DNA from: an uncultured Alteromonadaceae bacterium | GTDB taxonomy: Bacteria; Pseudomonadota; Gammaproteobacteria; Enterobacterales; Alteromonadaceae | Direction: 5' to 3' | Assembly: GCA_947503265.1 (NCBI GenBank) | Contig: CANNDC010000005.1 | Span: 186,001-250,000 of the forward strand | DNA length: 64,000 bases | Part shown: one piece after another, positions 44,611-54,808 of the stretch | Position numbering within the stretch: the stretch's first letter is position 1 | How the letters are laid out: the number at the start of each line of letters is the position of its first letter | Translations under genes and position numbers: made by a program | Notes under the pieces: generated by a model | Seen by the model: the letters and a program-made list of their open reading frames with translations, nothing else | Databases searched by the model: none | What the model was told of the DNA's origin: nothing

Positions 44611-47181
44611 CTAAGAAATCACCAGAATATCGTTCACCACATCTATCCGAATAGTACTATCTGGTTGCATCGCACCAGATAATATTTTTTGCGCTAATGG
44701 GTTTTCAATCTCAGTTTGAATAGCTCGTTTCAACGGCCTTGCGCCATAAACAGGGTCAAAACCAGCTAACGCTATTCTTTCCAACGCTTCTTGCGATAAT
44801 TCCAGTTTGAAGCCTTTTTCTGTTAGGCGTTTTCGCAAAGACAAGAGCTGTATTTTAGCGATAGATTTAATCTGTTCGATTCCCAGTGGATGGAATACCA
44901 CAGAATCATCTATGCGGTTAATAAACTCGGGTCTAAAATGCTGAGAAACGATATCCATAACCTGCTTCTTCATTTCTTCATACTGACTTTCTGAGTGTTT
45001 ATCTTGAATCACGTCAGAACCAATATTTGAAGTCATGATAACCACAGTATTCTTGAAATCTACTGTGCGGCCTTGGCCATCGGTTAGTCGGCCGTCATCT
45101 AGTACTTGTAGCAATATATTGAATACATCAGGGTGTGCTTTCTCGACTTCATCGAGCAAGATCACTGAATACGGTTTGCGTCTGACTGCTTCGGTCAGAT
45201 ACCCGCCCTCTTCATATCCAACATACCCTGGAGGCGCTCCTACCAGGCGAGCGACTGAATGCTTCTCCATAAATTCCGACATGTCGATGCGTACCAAAGC
45301 TTGCTCTGTATCGAACAAGAAGCCAGCCAGTGCTTTGCACAATTCAGTTTTTCCCACACCTGTTGGGCCTAAAAACAAAAAAGAACCTATCGGCTTGTCT
45401 GGATCGGACAGGCCTGCTCTGGAGCGCCTTATTGCATTGGAAACGGCTTCAACAGCTTCGCCTTGTCCCACTACCCTTTTATGCAGAACGTCTTCCATGC
45501 GAACCAATTTATCTTTTTCGCCTTCTAGCATTTTAGAAACAGGAATACCTGTCCATCTAGACAGAACATCGGCAATTTCGTTTTCAGTGACCTTGTTCTT
45601 TAATAGCTGGGTGTCGTCCTTTTCAGTCTCCGTAGCTTGTTCTAACTTAAGTTCCAATTCGGGAATACGACCATATTGAAGCTCCGACATTCGGTTCAGG
45701 TCAGAAGCTCGTCGCGCTATTTCTAAATCTAATTTTGCTTGTTCAAGCTCAGATTTAATATTTTGTGTGCCTTGTACCGCATCTTTTTCTGCTTTCCAAA
45801 TGGTTTCAAGATCAGCATATTTAATTTCTGCTTGTTCTCGTTCAATCTCAATTAACTCTAATCGCTTATGGCTGGCCTCATCTTTTTCCTTCGATAATGC
45901 TTGTTCCTCAAGCTTGAGTTGAATTATGCGTCTCGCCAATTTATCCATTTCTTCTGGCTTAGAATCCATTTGTAATCGGATACTTGAAGCAGCTTCATCA
46001 ATTAAATCGATGGCTTTGTCGGGAAGTTGGCGGTCAGAAATATATCGATGAGACAACGAAGCAGCCGCGACGATAGCCGGGTCTGTAATATCAACAGAAT
46101 GATGCAGTTCATAGCGTTCTTTTAAGCCACGTAAAATGGCTATAGTGTCTTCAACGCTAGGTTGATCAACCTGCACTTTTTGGAATCGACGTTCAAGAGC
46201 AGCATCTTTTTCTATGTATTGACGATATTCATCTAAGGTTGTTGCTCCGACACAATGCAGTTCACCTCTAGCCAGTGCGGGTTTAAGCATATTCCCGGCA
46301 TCCATGGCACCCTCGCCTTTACCAGCGCCAACCATGGTGTGAAGTTCATCAATAAATAATATGACTCGGCCTTCTTCTTTTGCCAATTCGTTCAGAACTG
46401 CTTTTAGCCTTTCTTCAAATTCACCTCTATATTTAGCACCCGCGACCAATGCTCCCATGTCTAATGAAAGAACACGTTTGTTTTTGAGTCCTTCCGGAAC
46501 TTCCGAGTTAATAATGCGCTGCGCAAGCCCTTCAGCAATTGCCGTTTTACCTACGCCAGGCTCACCAATTAACACGGGGTTATTTTTGGTTCTACGTTGT
46601 AAAACCTGTATTGTCCGACGAATTTCATCATCTCTACCGATGACAGGGTCTAACTTGCCTTGCTCCGCTCGCTCTGTAAGATCCATAGTGAACTTTTCTA
46701 AGGCTTGTCTTACATCTTCTGCATTTTGATCAGTGACTTTTTGACCTCCGCGCATATTTTCAATGGCGGTCTCAATTTGCTTTTGTGTGATGCCTAGCTG
46801 CTTAAGGATTTCCCCTAGCTTACCTTTGTCTTCAAGTGCAGCTAAGACAAAGATTTCCGAGCTTATAAATTCATCTTTGCGCTTTTGTGCAATTTTGTCG
46901 CTAAGATTGAGCAACACCACAGTATCTTTATTTAACTGAACATCACCACCAATTCCATCTACGCGAGGAATGCGTTCGATGGCCGTAGATAGCGATGAAC
47001 GTAGGCTGTTCACATTAACTTGCGCCAAGTCAAACAGTGGACGAACAGACCCTCCCTCCTGATTGAGAAGCGCTGTCATAAGGTGAACTGGTTCGATGTA
47101 TTGATGGTCTCTGCCAAGTGCAATGGATTGTGCGTCAGAGATTGCCATCTGAAACTTACTGGTAAATCTGTCTAATCGCAT
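44611..47181 (-). CDS. clpB: ATP-dependent disaggregase ClpB
   Basis: This 856-residue hexameric AAA+ chaperone rescues aggregated proteins with DnaK. The Clp N-domain is at 1-145, AAA-1 has Walker [10 protein letters not shown], a coiled-coil middle domain lies at about 400-530, and AAA-2 has GPTGVGKTE. The length matches E. coli ClpB (857). The frame opens 15 codons earlier, but AGGAAA seven bases before the ATG at 47181 fixes the start. A heat-shock promoter precedes it. Confidence 0.97.
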   Translation of the reverse strand: MRLDRFTSKFQMAISDAQSIALGRDHQYIEPVHLMTALLNQEGGSVRPLFDLAQVNVNSLRSSLSTAIERIPRVDGIGGDVQLNKDTVVLLNLSDKIAQKRKDEFISSEIFVLAALEDKGKLGEILKQLGITQKQIETAIENMRGGQKVTDQNAEDVRQALEKFTMDLTERAEQGKLDPVIGRDDEIRRTIQVLQRRTKNNPVLIGEPGVGKTAIAEGLAQRIINSEVPEGLKNKRVLSLDMGALVAGAKYRGEFEERLKAVLNELAKEEGRVILFIDELHTMVGAGKGEGAMDAGNMLKPALARGELHCVGATTLDEYRQYIEKDAALERRFQKVQVDQPSVEDTIAILRGLKERYELHHSVDITDPAIVAAASLSHRYISDRQLPDKAIDLIDEAASSIRLQMDSKPEEMDKLARRIIQLKLEEQALSKEKDEASHKRLELIEIEREQAEIKYADLETIWKAEKDAVQGTQNIKSELEQAKLDLEIARRASDLNRMSELQYGRIPELELKLEQATETEKDDTQLLKNKVTENEIADVLSRWTGIPVSKMLEGEKDKLVRMEDVLHKRVVGQGEAVEAVSNAIRRSRAGLSDPDKPIGSFLFLGPTGVGKTELCKALAGFLFDTEQALVRIDMSEFMEKHSVARLVGAPPGYVGYEEGGYLTEAVRRKPYSVILLDEVEKAHPDVFNILLQVLDDGRLTDGQGRTVDFKNTVVIMTSNIGSDVIQDKHSESQYEEMKKQVMDIVSQHFRPEFINRIDDSVVFHPLGIEQIKSIAKIQLLSLRKRLTEKGFKLELSQEALERIALAGFDPVYGARPLKRAIQTEIENPLAQKILSGAMQPDSTIRIDVVNDILVIS

Positions 47182-47213
47182 AATGTTTCCTAATTCGGTT
47201 TTTACATAGGAAT

Positions 47214-47243
47214 TAAGTGGGTCCAACGTTAAAAAATTTCAAG
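47214..47243 (-). promoter_or_regulatory. Sigma-32 heat-shock promoter of clpB
   Basis: On the reverse strand a perfect -35 CTTGAAA (47237-47243) is followed after 15 bases by CCCACTTA (47214-47221), close to the sigma-32 -10 CCCCATnT. It lies about 35 bases upstream of the clpB start, as expected for a heat-shock chaperone. Confidence 0.8.
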
Positions 47244-47296
47244 CTCAACAGAGCAAAATAAATTTATAAATATCTATACACCCATTTACAATAACC

Positions 47297-48034
47297 TTAT
47301 TTTAAATAAATACCGCATAACATACGACCCGTTGAGCTTTGTCCTTGATGACAAGTTCTACGATGCGAAAAGAAGTCGGCAGAATTGGAATAGGTACACA
47401 TATCTCCTCCATATATTCTGCTTACCTGAAGGTTGTTTAAAATATTAGTCGTGATTGCAAACATATTGCAAAGGTACTTGTTGGCATTTTCGCTGGGTGT
47501 AAATGCATCTAGATGACTTGGAAATGCTTGTCTTACATCTTCTCCAACTTCAAAATGTTTGGCAGAGATATGCGGACCGACCCAAACGATTAAATTTTCG
47601 GCTGCAACCGGCATTTTTGAAATCGTATTTTGTATTATCCCCGCAGCGAGTCCGCGCCAACCAGCATGAACTGCGGCAACGCAACTAGCTTGGCGATCAC
47701 AAATTAAAATAGGCAGGCAATCGGCAGTCATCACAGCACAAACTATTTCGTTTTGAATCGAAAAGCTTGCGTCTGCTTTGCTGGTTTCCAGTGGCAAAAA
47801 ATAGTGACTGTTAACTTCAATACATCGCGCACTATGGATTTGCTGCAACCACGCAATAGAGTTCGCATTGGGCAGACAACTGCGGTTTTCAAGCACGTTT
47901 TGCTTATTATCGCCGACATGTAGCGCAATATTGAAAGAATCATATGGTGCGCTGCTGAAACCATCTTGCCGAGTTGTATAAAAAGCGTTTACGCCATCTG
48001 GAACCGGAAAATCTGGGACCTTGATATTGCTCAT
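47297..48034 (-). CDS. pgeF: Peptidoglycan editing factor / purine nucleoside phosphorylase-like PgeF
   Basis: This 245-residue, YfiH/DUF152-family protein has the metal-binding motif MTADCLPILI, then AVHAGWRGLAAG and VGPHISAKHFEVG. Homologues have been reported both as peptidoglycan editing enzymes and as purine nucleoside phosphorylases with laccase-like folds. It follows rluD by 12 bases on the same strand, the conserved rluD-yfiH arrangement. Confidence 0.93.
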   Translation of the reverse strand: MSNIKVPDFPVPDGVNAFYTTRQDGFSSAPYDSFNIALHVGDNKQNVLENRSCLPNANSIAWLQQIHSARCIEVNSHYFLPLETSKADASFSIQNEIVCAVMTADCLPILICDRQASCVAAVHAGWRGLAAGIIQNTISKMPVAAENLIVWVGPHISAKHFEVGEDVRQAFPSHLDAFTPSENANKYLCNMFAITTNILNNLQVSRIYGGDMCTYSNSADFFSHRRTCHQGQSSTGRMLCGIYLK

Positions 48035-48046
48035 ACAAGTTAACTT

Positions 48047-49030
48047 TTAATCTTCTTCTATGCCGTGTTCTTGGGTATCTTGTCTTAGAGTTTCCAGCAA
48101 GTCTAGAATATCTTCAGGCAATGGTGCTTGCCAACTCATCCACTCAGCAGTTATGGGGTGTACCAACTCAAGTTGCGCAGCATGCAATGCTTGTCTATTA
48201 AAATTGCGCAGTACCTCAACCATCTTAGGGCCAGCCGCTTTAGGCAATCTGGGGCGACCACCATAAAGCTGATCTCCTACCAATGGGAACCTTAGATGTG
48301 CCATATGCACTCGAATTTGATGAGTACGTCCAGATTCCAGTTTTAATCTCAAATGAGTATGTGCTCTGAACTTTTCTTTCACACGGTAATGGGTTACCGC
48401 AGGTTTACCTGTCTCTCGTACCGCCATGGAAGTGCGTTTAGTAGGGTGTCGACCTATGGGTTGATCAACCAATCCACCAGCCACCATAGTGCCATAAACC
48501 ACGGCTTCGTATTCTCGGCTAATTTCTCTTGCTTGCAATGCTTCTACTAAATGAGTTTGCGCAGGCACTGTTTTGGCAACTACCATAAGGCCTGTCGTGT
48601 CTTTATCCAGTCGGTGAACTATGCCTGCCCTTGGCACGCTGGCTACTTCAGGAGCATGAGCCAAAAGCGCGTTTAGCACGGTACCATCGGCATTGCCCGC
48701 TCCGGGATGTACCACTAAATCCATGGGTTTATTGATAACCAAAATATGCTCATCTTCAAACACAATATCTAACGCTATTTCCTGTGCTTTATGGTTTTCC
48801 TGCACTTCCAGTTTTGCGTTGATCACTATGGCTTCATTGCCGAGCAACTTTTCCCTTGGTTTGGTTACAATATCGCCATCTACTTCAACATGACCTAATA
48901 AAATCCAATCTTTTATACGAGATCTTGAATAATCAGGGAACATTTCAGCCAAAGCTTGATCTAAACGTTTACCGAGTAAATTTTCGGGTACATTGGCCTG
49001 AAGGAAAATGTCTTGATGTTGGCTCGGCAT
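48047..49030 (-). CDS. rluD: 23S rRNA pseudouridine synthase RluD
   Basis: This 327-residue enzyme modifies helix 69 of 23S rRNA. An N-terminal S4 domain (LDQALAEMFPDYSRSRIKDW) precedes the catalytic core with Asp in HRLDKDTTGLMVVAK. It is divergent from bamD with 132 bases between, the standard arrangement in gammaproteobacteria. Confidence 0.96.
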   Translation of the reverse strand: MPSQHQDIFLQANVPENLLGKRLDQALAEMFPDYSRSRIKDWILLGHVEVDGDIVTKPREKLLGNEAIVINAKLEVQENHKAQEIALDIVFEDEHILVINKPMDLVVHPGAGNADGTVLNALLAHAPEVASVPRAGIVHRLDKDTTGLMVVAKTVPAQTHLVEALQAREISREYEAVVYGTMVAGGLVDQPIGRHPTKRTSMAVRETGKPAVTHYRVKEKFRAHTHLRLKLESGRTHQIRVHMAHLRFPLVGDQLYGGRPRLPKAAGPKMVEVLRNFNRQALHAAQLELVHPITAEWMSWQAPLPEDILDLLETLRQDTQEHGIEED

Positions 49031-49162
49031 ATAAAGGTAAATCCTGTGTAAATGAAAGTAATAAAAAGTGCATCGGCCGGATCGCTAATGTAGAATGTCG
49101 GCGAGTCGTAATTATAAAAGTAGAGAGTTTAGCGGATTTTTAATGTCTGCAGAATCTTAATA

Positions 49163-49945
49163 ATGAATAAGAGTAAAATGATTTTAAAAGATTTAATTGT
49201 TCGACCTGTAGTATTCCTTTTGATTGTCACTCTTTTTGGCTGCTCAAGTTCACCAGATGACGAAGAGTTATTGTCAGCAAATAGAGGACAAGACTCCTTA
49301 TATCAAGAAGCTAAAGAGAGTCTGTTGCAGGGTAATTTTAATGTCGCATCCAATATTCTTAGCGCACTTGATTCACGCTATCCGTTTGGGCCGCATTCTC
49401 ACCAAGTTCAACTAGATTTGATTTATGCTTACTACAAAGTGGGTAAAACCGATGAATCCCTTGCCACGATAGATAGATTTGTTAGATTAAACCCAAATCA
49501 TTCAGACGTAGACTACGCAATTTATATGCGTGGATTGACGAATATGGATGCCGATAAAAACTTGTTTCAAGAGTTGGTAGGCATTGATCGTTCAGACAGA
49601 GATCCAAGTAAAAGCCGAGAAGCGTTTAATGATTTCAGACGACTAATCAACAAATTCCCCGATAGTAAATACGCTGCAGATGCGAAAAAACGTATGGTCT
49701 TTATCAAAAATAGACTAGCAAAATACGAAATCGAGATAGCTAGATTTTATATGCGACGAGAGGCATATGTTGCAGCAGCGAATCGAGGTCGTTACGTGTT
49801 GGAATATTATCCTGACTCAACGCAAATTCAACAAGCACTGGAAATCATGGTGGAGTGTTATGATCAGTTGGATTTGAACGATTTGAAAGACAACGCAATG
49901 AAAACGCTTAAGCTTAATTTCCCGGAAAGCAGTTTTATTAGTTAA
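49163..49945 (+). CDS. bamD: Outer-membrane assembly lipoprotein BamD
   Basis: This 260-residue essential subunit of the Bam complex inserts beta-barrel proteins. The lipobox LFGC places the lipidated Cys near residue 27; TPR-like repeats follow (YQEAKESLLQGNFNVASNIL, DYAIYMRGLTNM). Length is close to E. coli BamD (245). Start at 49163 with an alternative Met at 49178. A long GATTGGTT tandem repeat follows the stop. Confidence 0.95.
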   Translation: MNKSKMILKDLIVRPVVFLLIVTLFGCSSSPDDEELLSANRGQDSLYQEAKESLLQGNFNVASNILSALDSRYPFGPHSHQVQLDLIYAYYKVGKTDESLATIDRFVRLNPNHSDVDYAIYMRGLTNMDADKNLFQELVGIDRSDRDPSKSREAFNDFRRLINKFPDSKYAADAKKRMVFIKNRLAKYEIEIARFYMRREAYVAAANRGRYVLEYYPDSTQIQQALEIMVECYDQLDLNDLKDNAMKTLKLNFPESSFIS

Positions 49946-49972
49946 TCACTAGTTAGTGAATTTGGTTTGGTT

Positions 49973-50068
49973 GATTGGTTGATTGGTTGATTGGTTGATT
50001 GGTTGGTTGATTGGTTGATTGGTTGATTGGTTGATTGGTTGATTGGTTGATTGGTTGATTGGTTGATT
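49973..50068. repeat. Tandem repeat of GATTGGTT (11 full copies)
   Basis: Eleven exact GATTGGTT units run without mismatch from 49973 to 50064, with one extra GGTT between the fourth and fifth and a partial unit at the end. It starts 28 bases after the bamD stop. The unit is 8 bp and lies outside coding sequence, so slippage would alter spacing but no protein. Copy number is likely to vary between strains. Confidence 0.97.
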
Positions 50069-50157
50069 ATCTACTGATTTAATTCAGTTTAATGGTTTAA
50101 TAGAAAATTTCGCTTAATCCAGATACTGTCTCTCAATAAGTAAAAAACGCATTCAAT

Positions 50158-50185
50158 AAAAAAGCAGCCAAGTGGCTGCTTTTTT
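50158..50185. terminator. Bidirectional Rho-independent terminator between bamD and chrR
   Basis: AAAAAAGCAGCCA-AG-TGGCTGCTTTTTT is symmetric, with an A-run before and a T-run after the stem, so it can end both the rightward bamD transcript and the leftward sigma/chrR transcript. Confidence 0.93.
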
Positions 50186-50220
50186 AATTTGGAGTGGTTA
50201 GTACGGTTTCGATATCCGAG

Positions 50221-50901
50221 TCATTTAAAAAACAAATGGCTGAACGGATTTAATAATCTCGCAATACCTGAAGTGAAGTGTAGTGGCGCATCTACTATTG
50301 AGAAAACCAAACAGCCTTCATTAACTTCTGAGTGCGGTGCATGGACGTGATTTTCGTTCATCAGGATGAAGTCACCCGTATCATAATCAGAAACTCCATC
50401 ACTGAATTCACCGTCAATAACCAGTGTCATCTCATTCCCTCTGTGCGTATGCTCTGGCACACGACCGCCTTTTTGCATGTAAATAAAATTCGCTTTTCCT
50501 ATTTCACCCATATCAACTGGGGCTTGCCACAAGTTCCCCAGTAGGTGTGACCAACTTCCAGTATTTTCCACGTAACGACCAAGGGCGCGAGGCAGAGTAA
50601 ATTTTCTGCCATCGAGTTCTATTGTCGGCGCTTCTCTTTTAGATACCGAAATTTGTTCAGCAGCAGGAAGGCTGGTGATTTCAGCGATCATAGAACCAAA
50701 ATTTACGTTCAAGTCAGCTCCATCAGTAACTGAGTCAATGCTGAGGGCCTGATTCCCAATTGACGCTTGCAAAATGCTTGTTTGCTTTTGACATTTGGGG
50801 CACATATCAATGTGGGCTGATACAACTAACGCCAATGCGGCGGAACAATTACCCTCTACAAAATCGACTAGTTGTTCTTGTGTGGGGTGAAAATTAATCA
50901 T
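50221..50901 (-). CDS. chrR: ChrR-type zinc anti-sigma factor
   Basis: This 226-residue protein has an N-terminal zinc anti-sigma domain with His5, His30, Cys34 and Cys37 (HIDMCPKC) and a C-terminal cupin domain (HTHRGNEMTLVI, HVHAPHSE). In Rhodobacter, ChrR holds the ECF sigma factor RpoE inactive and releases it in response to singlet oxygen or organic hydroperoxides. The start overlaps the sigma gene stop by 8 bases. Confidence 0.92.
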   Translation of the reverse strand: MINFHPTQEQLVDFVEGNCSAALALVVSAHIDMCPKCQKQTSILQASIGNQALSIDSVTDGADLNVNFGSMIAEITSLPAAEQISVSKREAPTIELDGRKFTLPRALGRYVENTGSWSHLLGNLWQAPVDMGEIGKANFIYMQKGGRVPEHTHRGNEMTLVIDGEFSDGVSDYDTGDFILMNENHVHAPHSEVNEGCLVFSIVDAPLHFTSGIARLLNPFSHLFFK

Positions 50902-51508
50902 GATCTTTCAACATCTCTTTTAAACGATTTAACGCAAGTCGTGTTCTTGACTTCACGGTGCCTAACGGAATACTTAATTCGTCAGCAATTTCTTGCTGAG
51001 ATTTTCCTTCGATGTAAATTCCTTCAAGAACGACTCGCTGTTTTTCTGGGAGCTCATCAAATAACCCCCCTACCTGCTCTAATGTAATCTGTTCGTCGAG
51101 TGACACTTCATTGGCGTCGGCCGTATGTTCACATAGAACGGGCCAAAGGTCGTCAGAGCAAATGTCCTCTTTCCGATTTTGTTGTTTACGCAACATATCG
51201 AATCTGATGTTTCTCGCTATGGTGAAAATCCAAGTGGAAGGCGAGCCTTTTTCAGCATTAAATAAATGCGCTTTTTGCCAAACATTTGACATCGTATCTT
51301 GAACTAACTCCATGGCAAGTGCTTCGTTTCCGATCTGTTTCAAAGCGTATGATCTTAGGCGTGGAGCAAAGTAACCAAAGACTTTTGAGAAAGACATTTT
51401 ACATCTATCCTCAGCAACAGTTTGAAGGTACGCAGACATTTCCTTCGCACATTCTTTAGGCTTCGATGCTTCAGTTCTTTTTGCTTCCAACGGAATTCCG
51501 ACTAACAT
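50894..51508 (-). CDS. ECF sigma factor paired with ChrR (ECF11-type)
   Basis: This 204-residue sigma factor has region 2 (VQDTMSNVWQKAHLFN, WIFTIARNIRFDMLR) and region 4 (LPEKQRVVLEGIYIEGKSQQ, LGTVKSRTRLALNRLKE). A GTG four codons earlier is possible, but AGGTGA before the ATG at 51508 supports this start. With ChrR it forms a membrane/photooxidative stress switch. A TGATCT-N17-TATAAA element just upstream suggests autoregulation. Confidence 0.92.
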   Translation of the reverse strand: MLVGIPLEAKRTEASKPKECAKEMSAYLQTVAEDRCKMSFSKVFGYFAPRLRSYALKQIGNEALAMELVQDTMSNVWQKAHLFNAEKGSPSTWIFTIARNIRFDMLRKQQNRKEDICSDDLWPVLCEHTADANEVSLDEQITLEQVGGLFDELPEKQRVVLEGIYIEGKSQQEIADELSIPLGTVKSRTRLALNRLKEMLKDHD

Positions 51509-51535
51509 ATTCGAGCTCACCTGCTTGTTTTGTTA

Positions 51536-51564
51536 TTTATACGCAAGTGGAGCGATTAAGATCA
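51536..51564 (-). promoter_or_regulatory. Candidate autoregulated ECF promoter of the sigma-chrR operon
   Basis: On the reverse strand TGATCT (51559-51564) is followed after 17 bases by TATAAA (51536-51541). RpoE/ChrR promoters in Rhodobacter use a TGATCC-type -35. The -35 overlaps the stop of the LON-domain gene. The same -35 core occurs before the divergent operon at 52384. Confidence 0.5.
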
Positions 51565-52143
51565 CTCCACCAATTGTGACAGAAATTCTAGTGCAATACT
51601 GCAATCTTTTTGGTCTAAAAACTGTTGTTTTTGTTCGGCTTTTACTGGTAGTAGCTCCAGCCAACGATAGATTACCCAGATAGGATTATCGAACTCAGGC
51701 TTGGGATAGAGGGAGTTAACTTCTGGGTATTTCTCGAAAATTTCTTTTAATCTTTCGTCCATTGGACCAATGGACTTCGCGTCGACCTTACAAGACCAGT
51801 TGTCTAGCCACTGGCACTGCCCCGTCCGCAAATCGTCGAACTGAGTTTCTATTGAGTCTATACGCACACATTTATGCCCCTTTACTGTAATCCCAAGAAG
51901 GCCATCTTCGAGTAAATCAAAATCCTCGACAGTGGCGAATGTTCCTACCGGAAAAATGTGGCTGTTGGTTTTCTTGTTCCCATTACTATTTAGCATACAA
52001 ACCGCAAAGCCTGTTTGGTTTGCACACGCTTCTTTAACCATTCGAACGTATCGAGGTTCGAATATTCGTAACGACATCACTCCCCCAGGGAGTATATGGG
52101 ATGACAGTGGAAATAAAGGTAAAGAGAACGTACTTCGTGCCAA
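51562..52143 (-). CDS. LON-domain (Lon substrate-binding-like) protein
   Basis: This 193-residue protein consists of the N-terminal LON domain only (LPLFPLSSHILPGGVMSLRIFEPRYVRMV, given here as its key stretch in residues 8-36); the ATPase and protease domains of Lon are absent. Such single-domain proteins are common; role unknown, possibly protein binding or quality control. It lies upstream of the ECF sigma gene on the same strand and is divergent from the stress operon. A LON-domain gene is often found near ChrR-type loci in marine gammaproteobacteria, from memory. Confidence 0.85.
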   Translation of the reverse strand: MARSTFSLPLFPLSSHILPGGVMSLRIFEPRYVRMVKEACANQTGFAVCMLNSNGNKKTNSHIFPVGTFATVEDFDLLEDGLLGITVKGHKCVRIDSIETQFDDLRTGQCQWLDNWSCKVDAKSIGPMDERLKEIFEKYPEVNSLYPKPEFDNPIWVIYRWLELLPVKAEQKQQFLDQKDCSIALEFLSQLVE

Positions 52144-52236
52144 TTTCGCTGTTCCGTGATGAATAATGATAATAGTTACGGGGCGTGACGATATTTAGAT
52201 CTTAATTTTTCAGTGATTAAAACCCTGTCAAATATG

Positions 52237-52266
52237 TGATCCCTTATGACCTTCTTTTTGTATTGG
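52237..52266 (+). promoter_or_regulatory. Candidate ECF-sigma promoter of the lipid-modification operon
   Basis: TGATCC (52237-52242), a perfect match to the RpoE/ChrR -35 in Rhodobacter, is followed after 18 bases by TATTGG (52261-52266). It lies 118 bases before the first gene. The -10 is a weak match. Confidence 0.5.
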
Positions 52267-52383
52267 TTATCAATTATCAAATAATATTTATCTCATACTC
52301 GTCAATTTTGCAGATTACCCCGAGTATTTGCAAAAAGGGGGTATTGGCACTTTGGGATTAACGAAATTAAGGAAGGAAAAACG

Positions 52384-52806
52384 ATGGACGTGATAAAACG
52401 GTTTGAGAAGTTTTATGAAAACTTGTCCCTTTCCTCGGTAGACGATTTAAGTTCTATTTACCACCCAGATATTGTGTTTGAAGATCCAGTATCTAAGCAT
52501 AAAGGTTTGGTTGAAGTAGAGAGCTATTTTTTAAATTTGCTTGAAAATACGTCACGATGTGATTGCAAAATACAAGCAATTATGGGCCAAGCACCTCAAT
52601 TCTCCATCACGTGGCAAATGACGTATGCTCATCCTAAGCTTAATTCAGGTAATGAAATTAAAGTAGATGGTATTACTCATATTCAGACTAAAGACGACCG
52701 TATTATCATGCATAGAGACTATTTCGACTTGGGGCAAATGATATACGAACAGTTGCCAATTTTACGCAATGTTGTGAAAAGTATTAAGAACAGGATGAAT
52801 GCATGA
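52384..52806 (+). CDS. SnoaL/NTF2-like protein, first gene of the stress operon
   Basis: This 140-residue, NTF2-fold protein (VIKRFEKFYENLSLSSVDDL, HPDIVFEDPVSKHKG) is of unknown activity. GGAAGG lies before the ATG. Members of this family open ChrR-controlled operons in several gammaproteobacteria. It overlaps the next gene by 4 bases. Confidence 0.85.
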   Translation: MDVIKRFEKFYENLSLSSVDDLSSIYHPDIVFEDPVSKHKGLVEVESYFLNLLENTSRCDCKIQAIMGQAPQFSITWQMTYAHPKLNSGNEIKVDGITHIQTKDDRIIMHRDYFDLGQMIYEQLPILRNVVKSIKNRMNA

Positions 52807-53528
52807 AGACGATTCTCATCACCGGAGCAACTTCGGGTATCGGAAAAGCATTGGCAACACTTTGTGCCTCGCGAGGCTATCACGTCATTGCTTGTGGTCG
52901 GAACGAAAAAGTGTTGAAAGATTTAGAAAAAATACAGAATGTAAAAACGCTTAAATTCGACGTTACTGACATCCAACAAAGTCAATCTATATTGGGAAAT
53001 GTGAAACCAGATATAGCAGTTTTAAACGCTGGTGTATGTGAGTATGTCGATGTTGAAAATTTTGAAGCTGAAATGTTCCAACGTGTTTTCTCAGCCAATT
53101 TTTTTGGTATTGTCAATTCTATTTCAGGGCTACTGCCAAATATGCGGAGTGGCAGTCAAATTGTTGTGGTGGACAGTTTGGCTCGACTATTGCCGTTTAC
53201 AAGGAGCCAAGCATATGGCGCGAGTAAGGCTGCGGTTCATTACCTAACAAAGTCTTTGGAAGTCGATTTGGCGAAGAAAAACATACGAGTGCAAAGTGTA
53301 TCACCCGGTTTTGTTGAAACCCCATTAACTGACAAAAATGATTTTGAAATGCCAACTAAAATTACGGTTGAAGAAGCGGTTGAAGACATGCTGGACGGAA
53401 TTGAATCAAGCAAATCAAGTATTTACTTTCCCATGGGATTTAGTTTGCTGCTGCGCTTTTTATCGATACTACCGAGTAAAATAAAAGTTGCACTAAGTAA
53501 GAAAATAAAAAATAAGGCAGAAGTATGA
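52803..53528 (+). CDS. Short-chain dehydrogenase/reductase
   Basis: This 241-residue, classical SDR has the NAD(P)-binding motif TGATSGIGKA at 7-16, the catalytic Ser in VVDSLARL and Tyr/Lys in YGASKAA. Substrate unknown, perhaps a lipid keto group given the operon. It overlaps neighbours by 4 bases on both sides. Confidence 0.92.
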   Translation: MKTILITGATSGIGKALATLCASRGYHVIACGRNEKVLKDLEKIQNVKTLKFDVTDIQQSQSILGNVKPDIAVLNAGVCEYVDVENFEAEMFQRVFSANFFGIVNSISGLLPNMRSGSQIVVVDSLARLLPFTRSQAYGASKAAVHYLTKSLEVDLAKKNIRVQSVSPGFVETPLTDKNDFEMPTKITVEEAVEDMLDGIESSKSSIYFPMGFSLLLRFLSILPSKIKVALSKKIKNKAEV

Positions 53529-54808
53529 CCAAGCGCATTGCGATAATAGGGACGGGAATATCAGGATTGACTTGCGGCTACCTTCTTAATAAGAATCAGG
53601 ATGTGCATTTATTTGAAGCCAATGACTATATTGGCGGACATACTGCAACTATAGATGTCGAACTAGATAATAAGTCTTACGCGATAGACACTGGCTTCAT
53701 CGTTTACAACGATTGGACCTACCCAAATTTCATCAAGCTGATGAACCAGATTGGCGTGTTAGGTCAAGCAACAGAAATGAGTTTTAGTGTTAAAAATTTA
53801 GCTGAAAACCTAGAGTACAATGGTAATACCATCAATAGCTTATTCGCTCAAAGGCGCAATATACTCAGACCGAAGTTTATTCGAATTGTCAAAGATATAC
53901 TCAGGTTTAACAAAATGTGTAAGGCGCTTTATTCTGATAAATCCGCTTTGGAAATAGGAGATGTAACCCTTGGGGAATTTTTATTAGAGAACAAGTTTAG
54001 CGAAGATTTTAATCAAAATTACATTTTACCCATGTGTGCGGCAATTTGGTCGGCTTCGCTAGAAGATATCAAGGGCTTTTCTCTCGCGTTCTTCTTGCAG
54101 TTTTTCAATAATCACGGCCTCCTCAATATCACTGACAGACCACAGTGGTACACTATAATTGGTGGTTCTAGAGAATATATAAAACCACTTACCCAAGACT
54201 TTGCTAAAAAAATTCGTCTGAATAGTCCTGTACATTCTGTTGATAAAGTTGAAGAGGGTTATCACGTCAGTTTTACAAGCCCTGAATCTGTTGAACAAAC
54301 TGAATTATTTGATCATGTTATTTTTGCTTGTCATAGTGATCAGGTGTTAGCGATGTTGAAACAGCCTACTGCATTGCACAAAGACATCCTCAGCGCCATG
54401 CCCTACTCCCCAAATGAAGTGGTATTGCACACAGACACAAGCATTTTACCAGACAGGAAGTTGGCTTGGGCTAGCTGGAACTATTTGTTGACCGGGAAGG
54501 ATGATGAGAGCACGTCTCCGACTAGTCTCACGTACAATATGAATATCTTGCAATCAATCCAAAGTGACCACACTTTTTGCGTCACCTTGAATAATTCGCA
54601 AAACATAGATCCAAAGAAAGTATTAAGAAAATTCAGTTATTCTCATCCCCAGTTCAGCATCGCAAGTGCCAAAGCGCAGCTTCGCAGAGAAGAAATTTGT
54701 GGTGTCGATAACTTGCACTTTTGCGGCGCCTATTGGTACAACGGTTTTCACGAAGATGGCGTCCGAAGCGCTTTAGATGTGTGCAAACGCTTTGGTGCGA
54801 TGTTGTAA
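53525..54808 (+). CDS. FAD-dependent amine-oxidase-like oxidoreductase
   Basis: This 427-residue flavoprotein has an N-terminal IIGTGISGLTCGYLL dinucleotide-binding motif and a C-terminal FHEDGVRSALDVC segment. Homologues in ChrR regulons act with the Cfa-like methyltransferase in modifying unsaturated fatty acids (in Rhodobacter a related desaturase takes part in furan fatty acid formation). The stop shares a base with the next start (TAATG). Confidence 0.9.
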   Translation: MTKRIAIIGTGISGLTCGYLLNKNQDVHLFEANDYIGGHTATIDVELDNKSYAIDTGFIVYNDWTYPNFIKLMNQIGVLGQATEMSFSVKNLAENLEYNGNTINSLFAQRRNILRPKFIRIVKDILRFNKMCKALYSDKSALEIGDVTLGEFLLENKFSEDFNQNYILPMCAAIWSASLEDIKGFSLAFFLQFFNNHGLLNITDRPQWYTIIGGSREYIKPLTQDFAKKIRLNSPVHSVDKVEEGYHVSFTSPESVEQTELFDHVIFACHSDQVLAMLKQPTALHKDILSAMPYSPNEVVLHTDTSILPDRKLAWASWNYLLTGKDDESTSPTSLTYNMNILQSIQSDHTFCVTLNNSQNIDPKKVLRKFSYSHPQFSIASAKAQLRREEICGVDNLHFCGAYWYNGFHEDGVRSALDVCKRFGAML

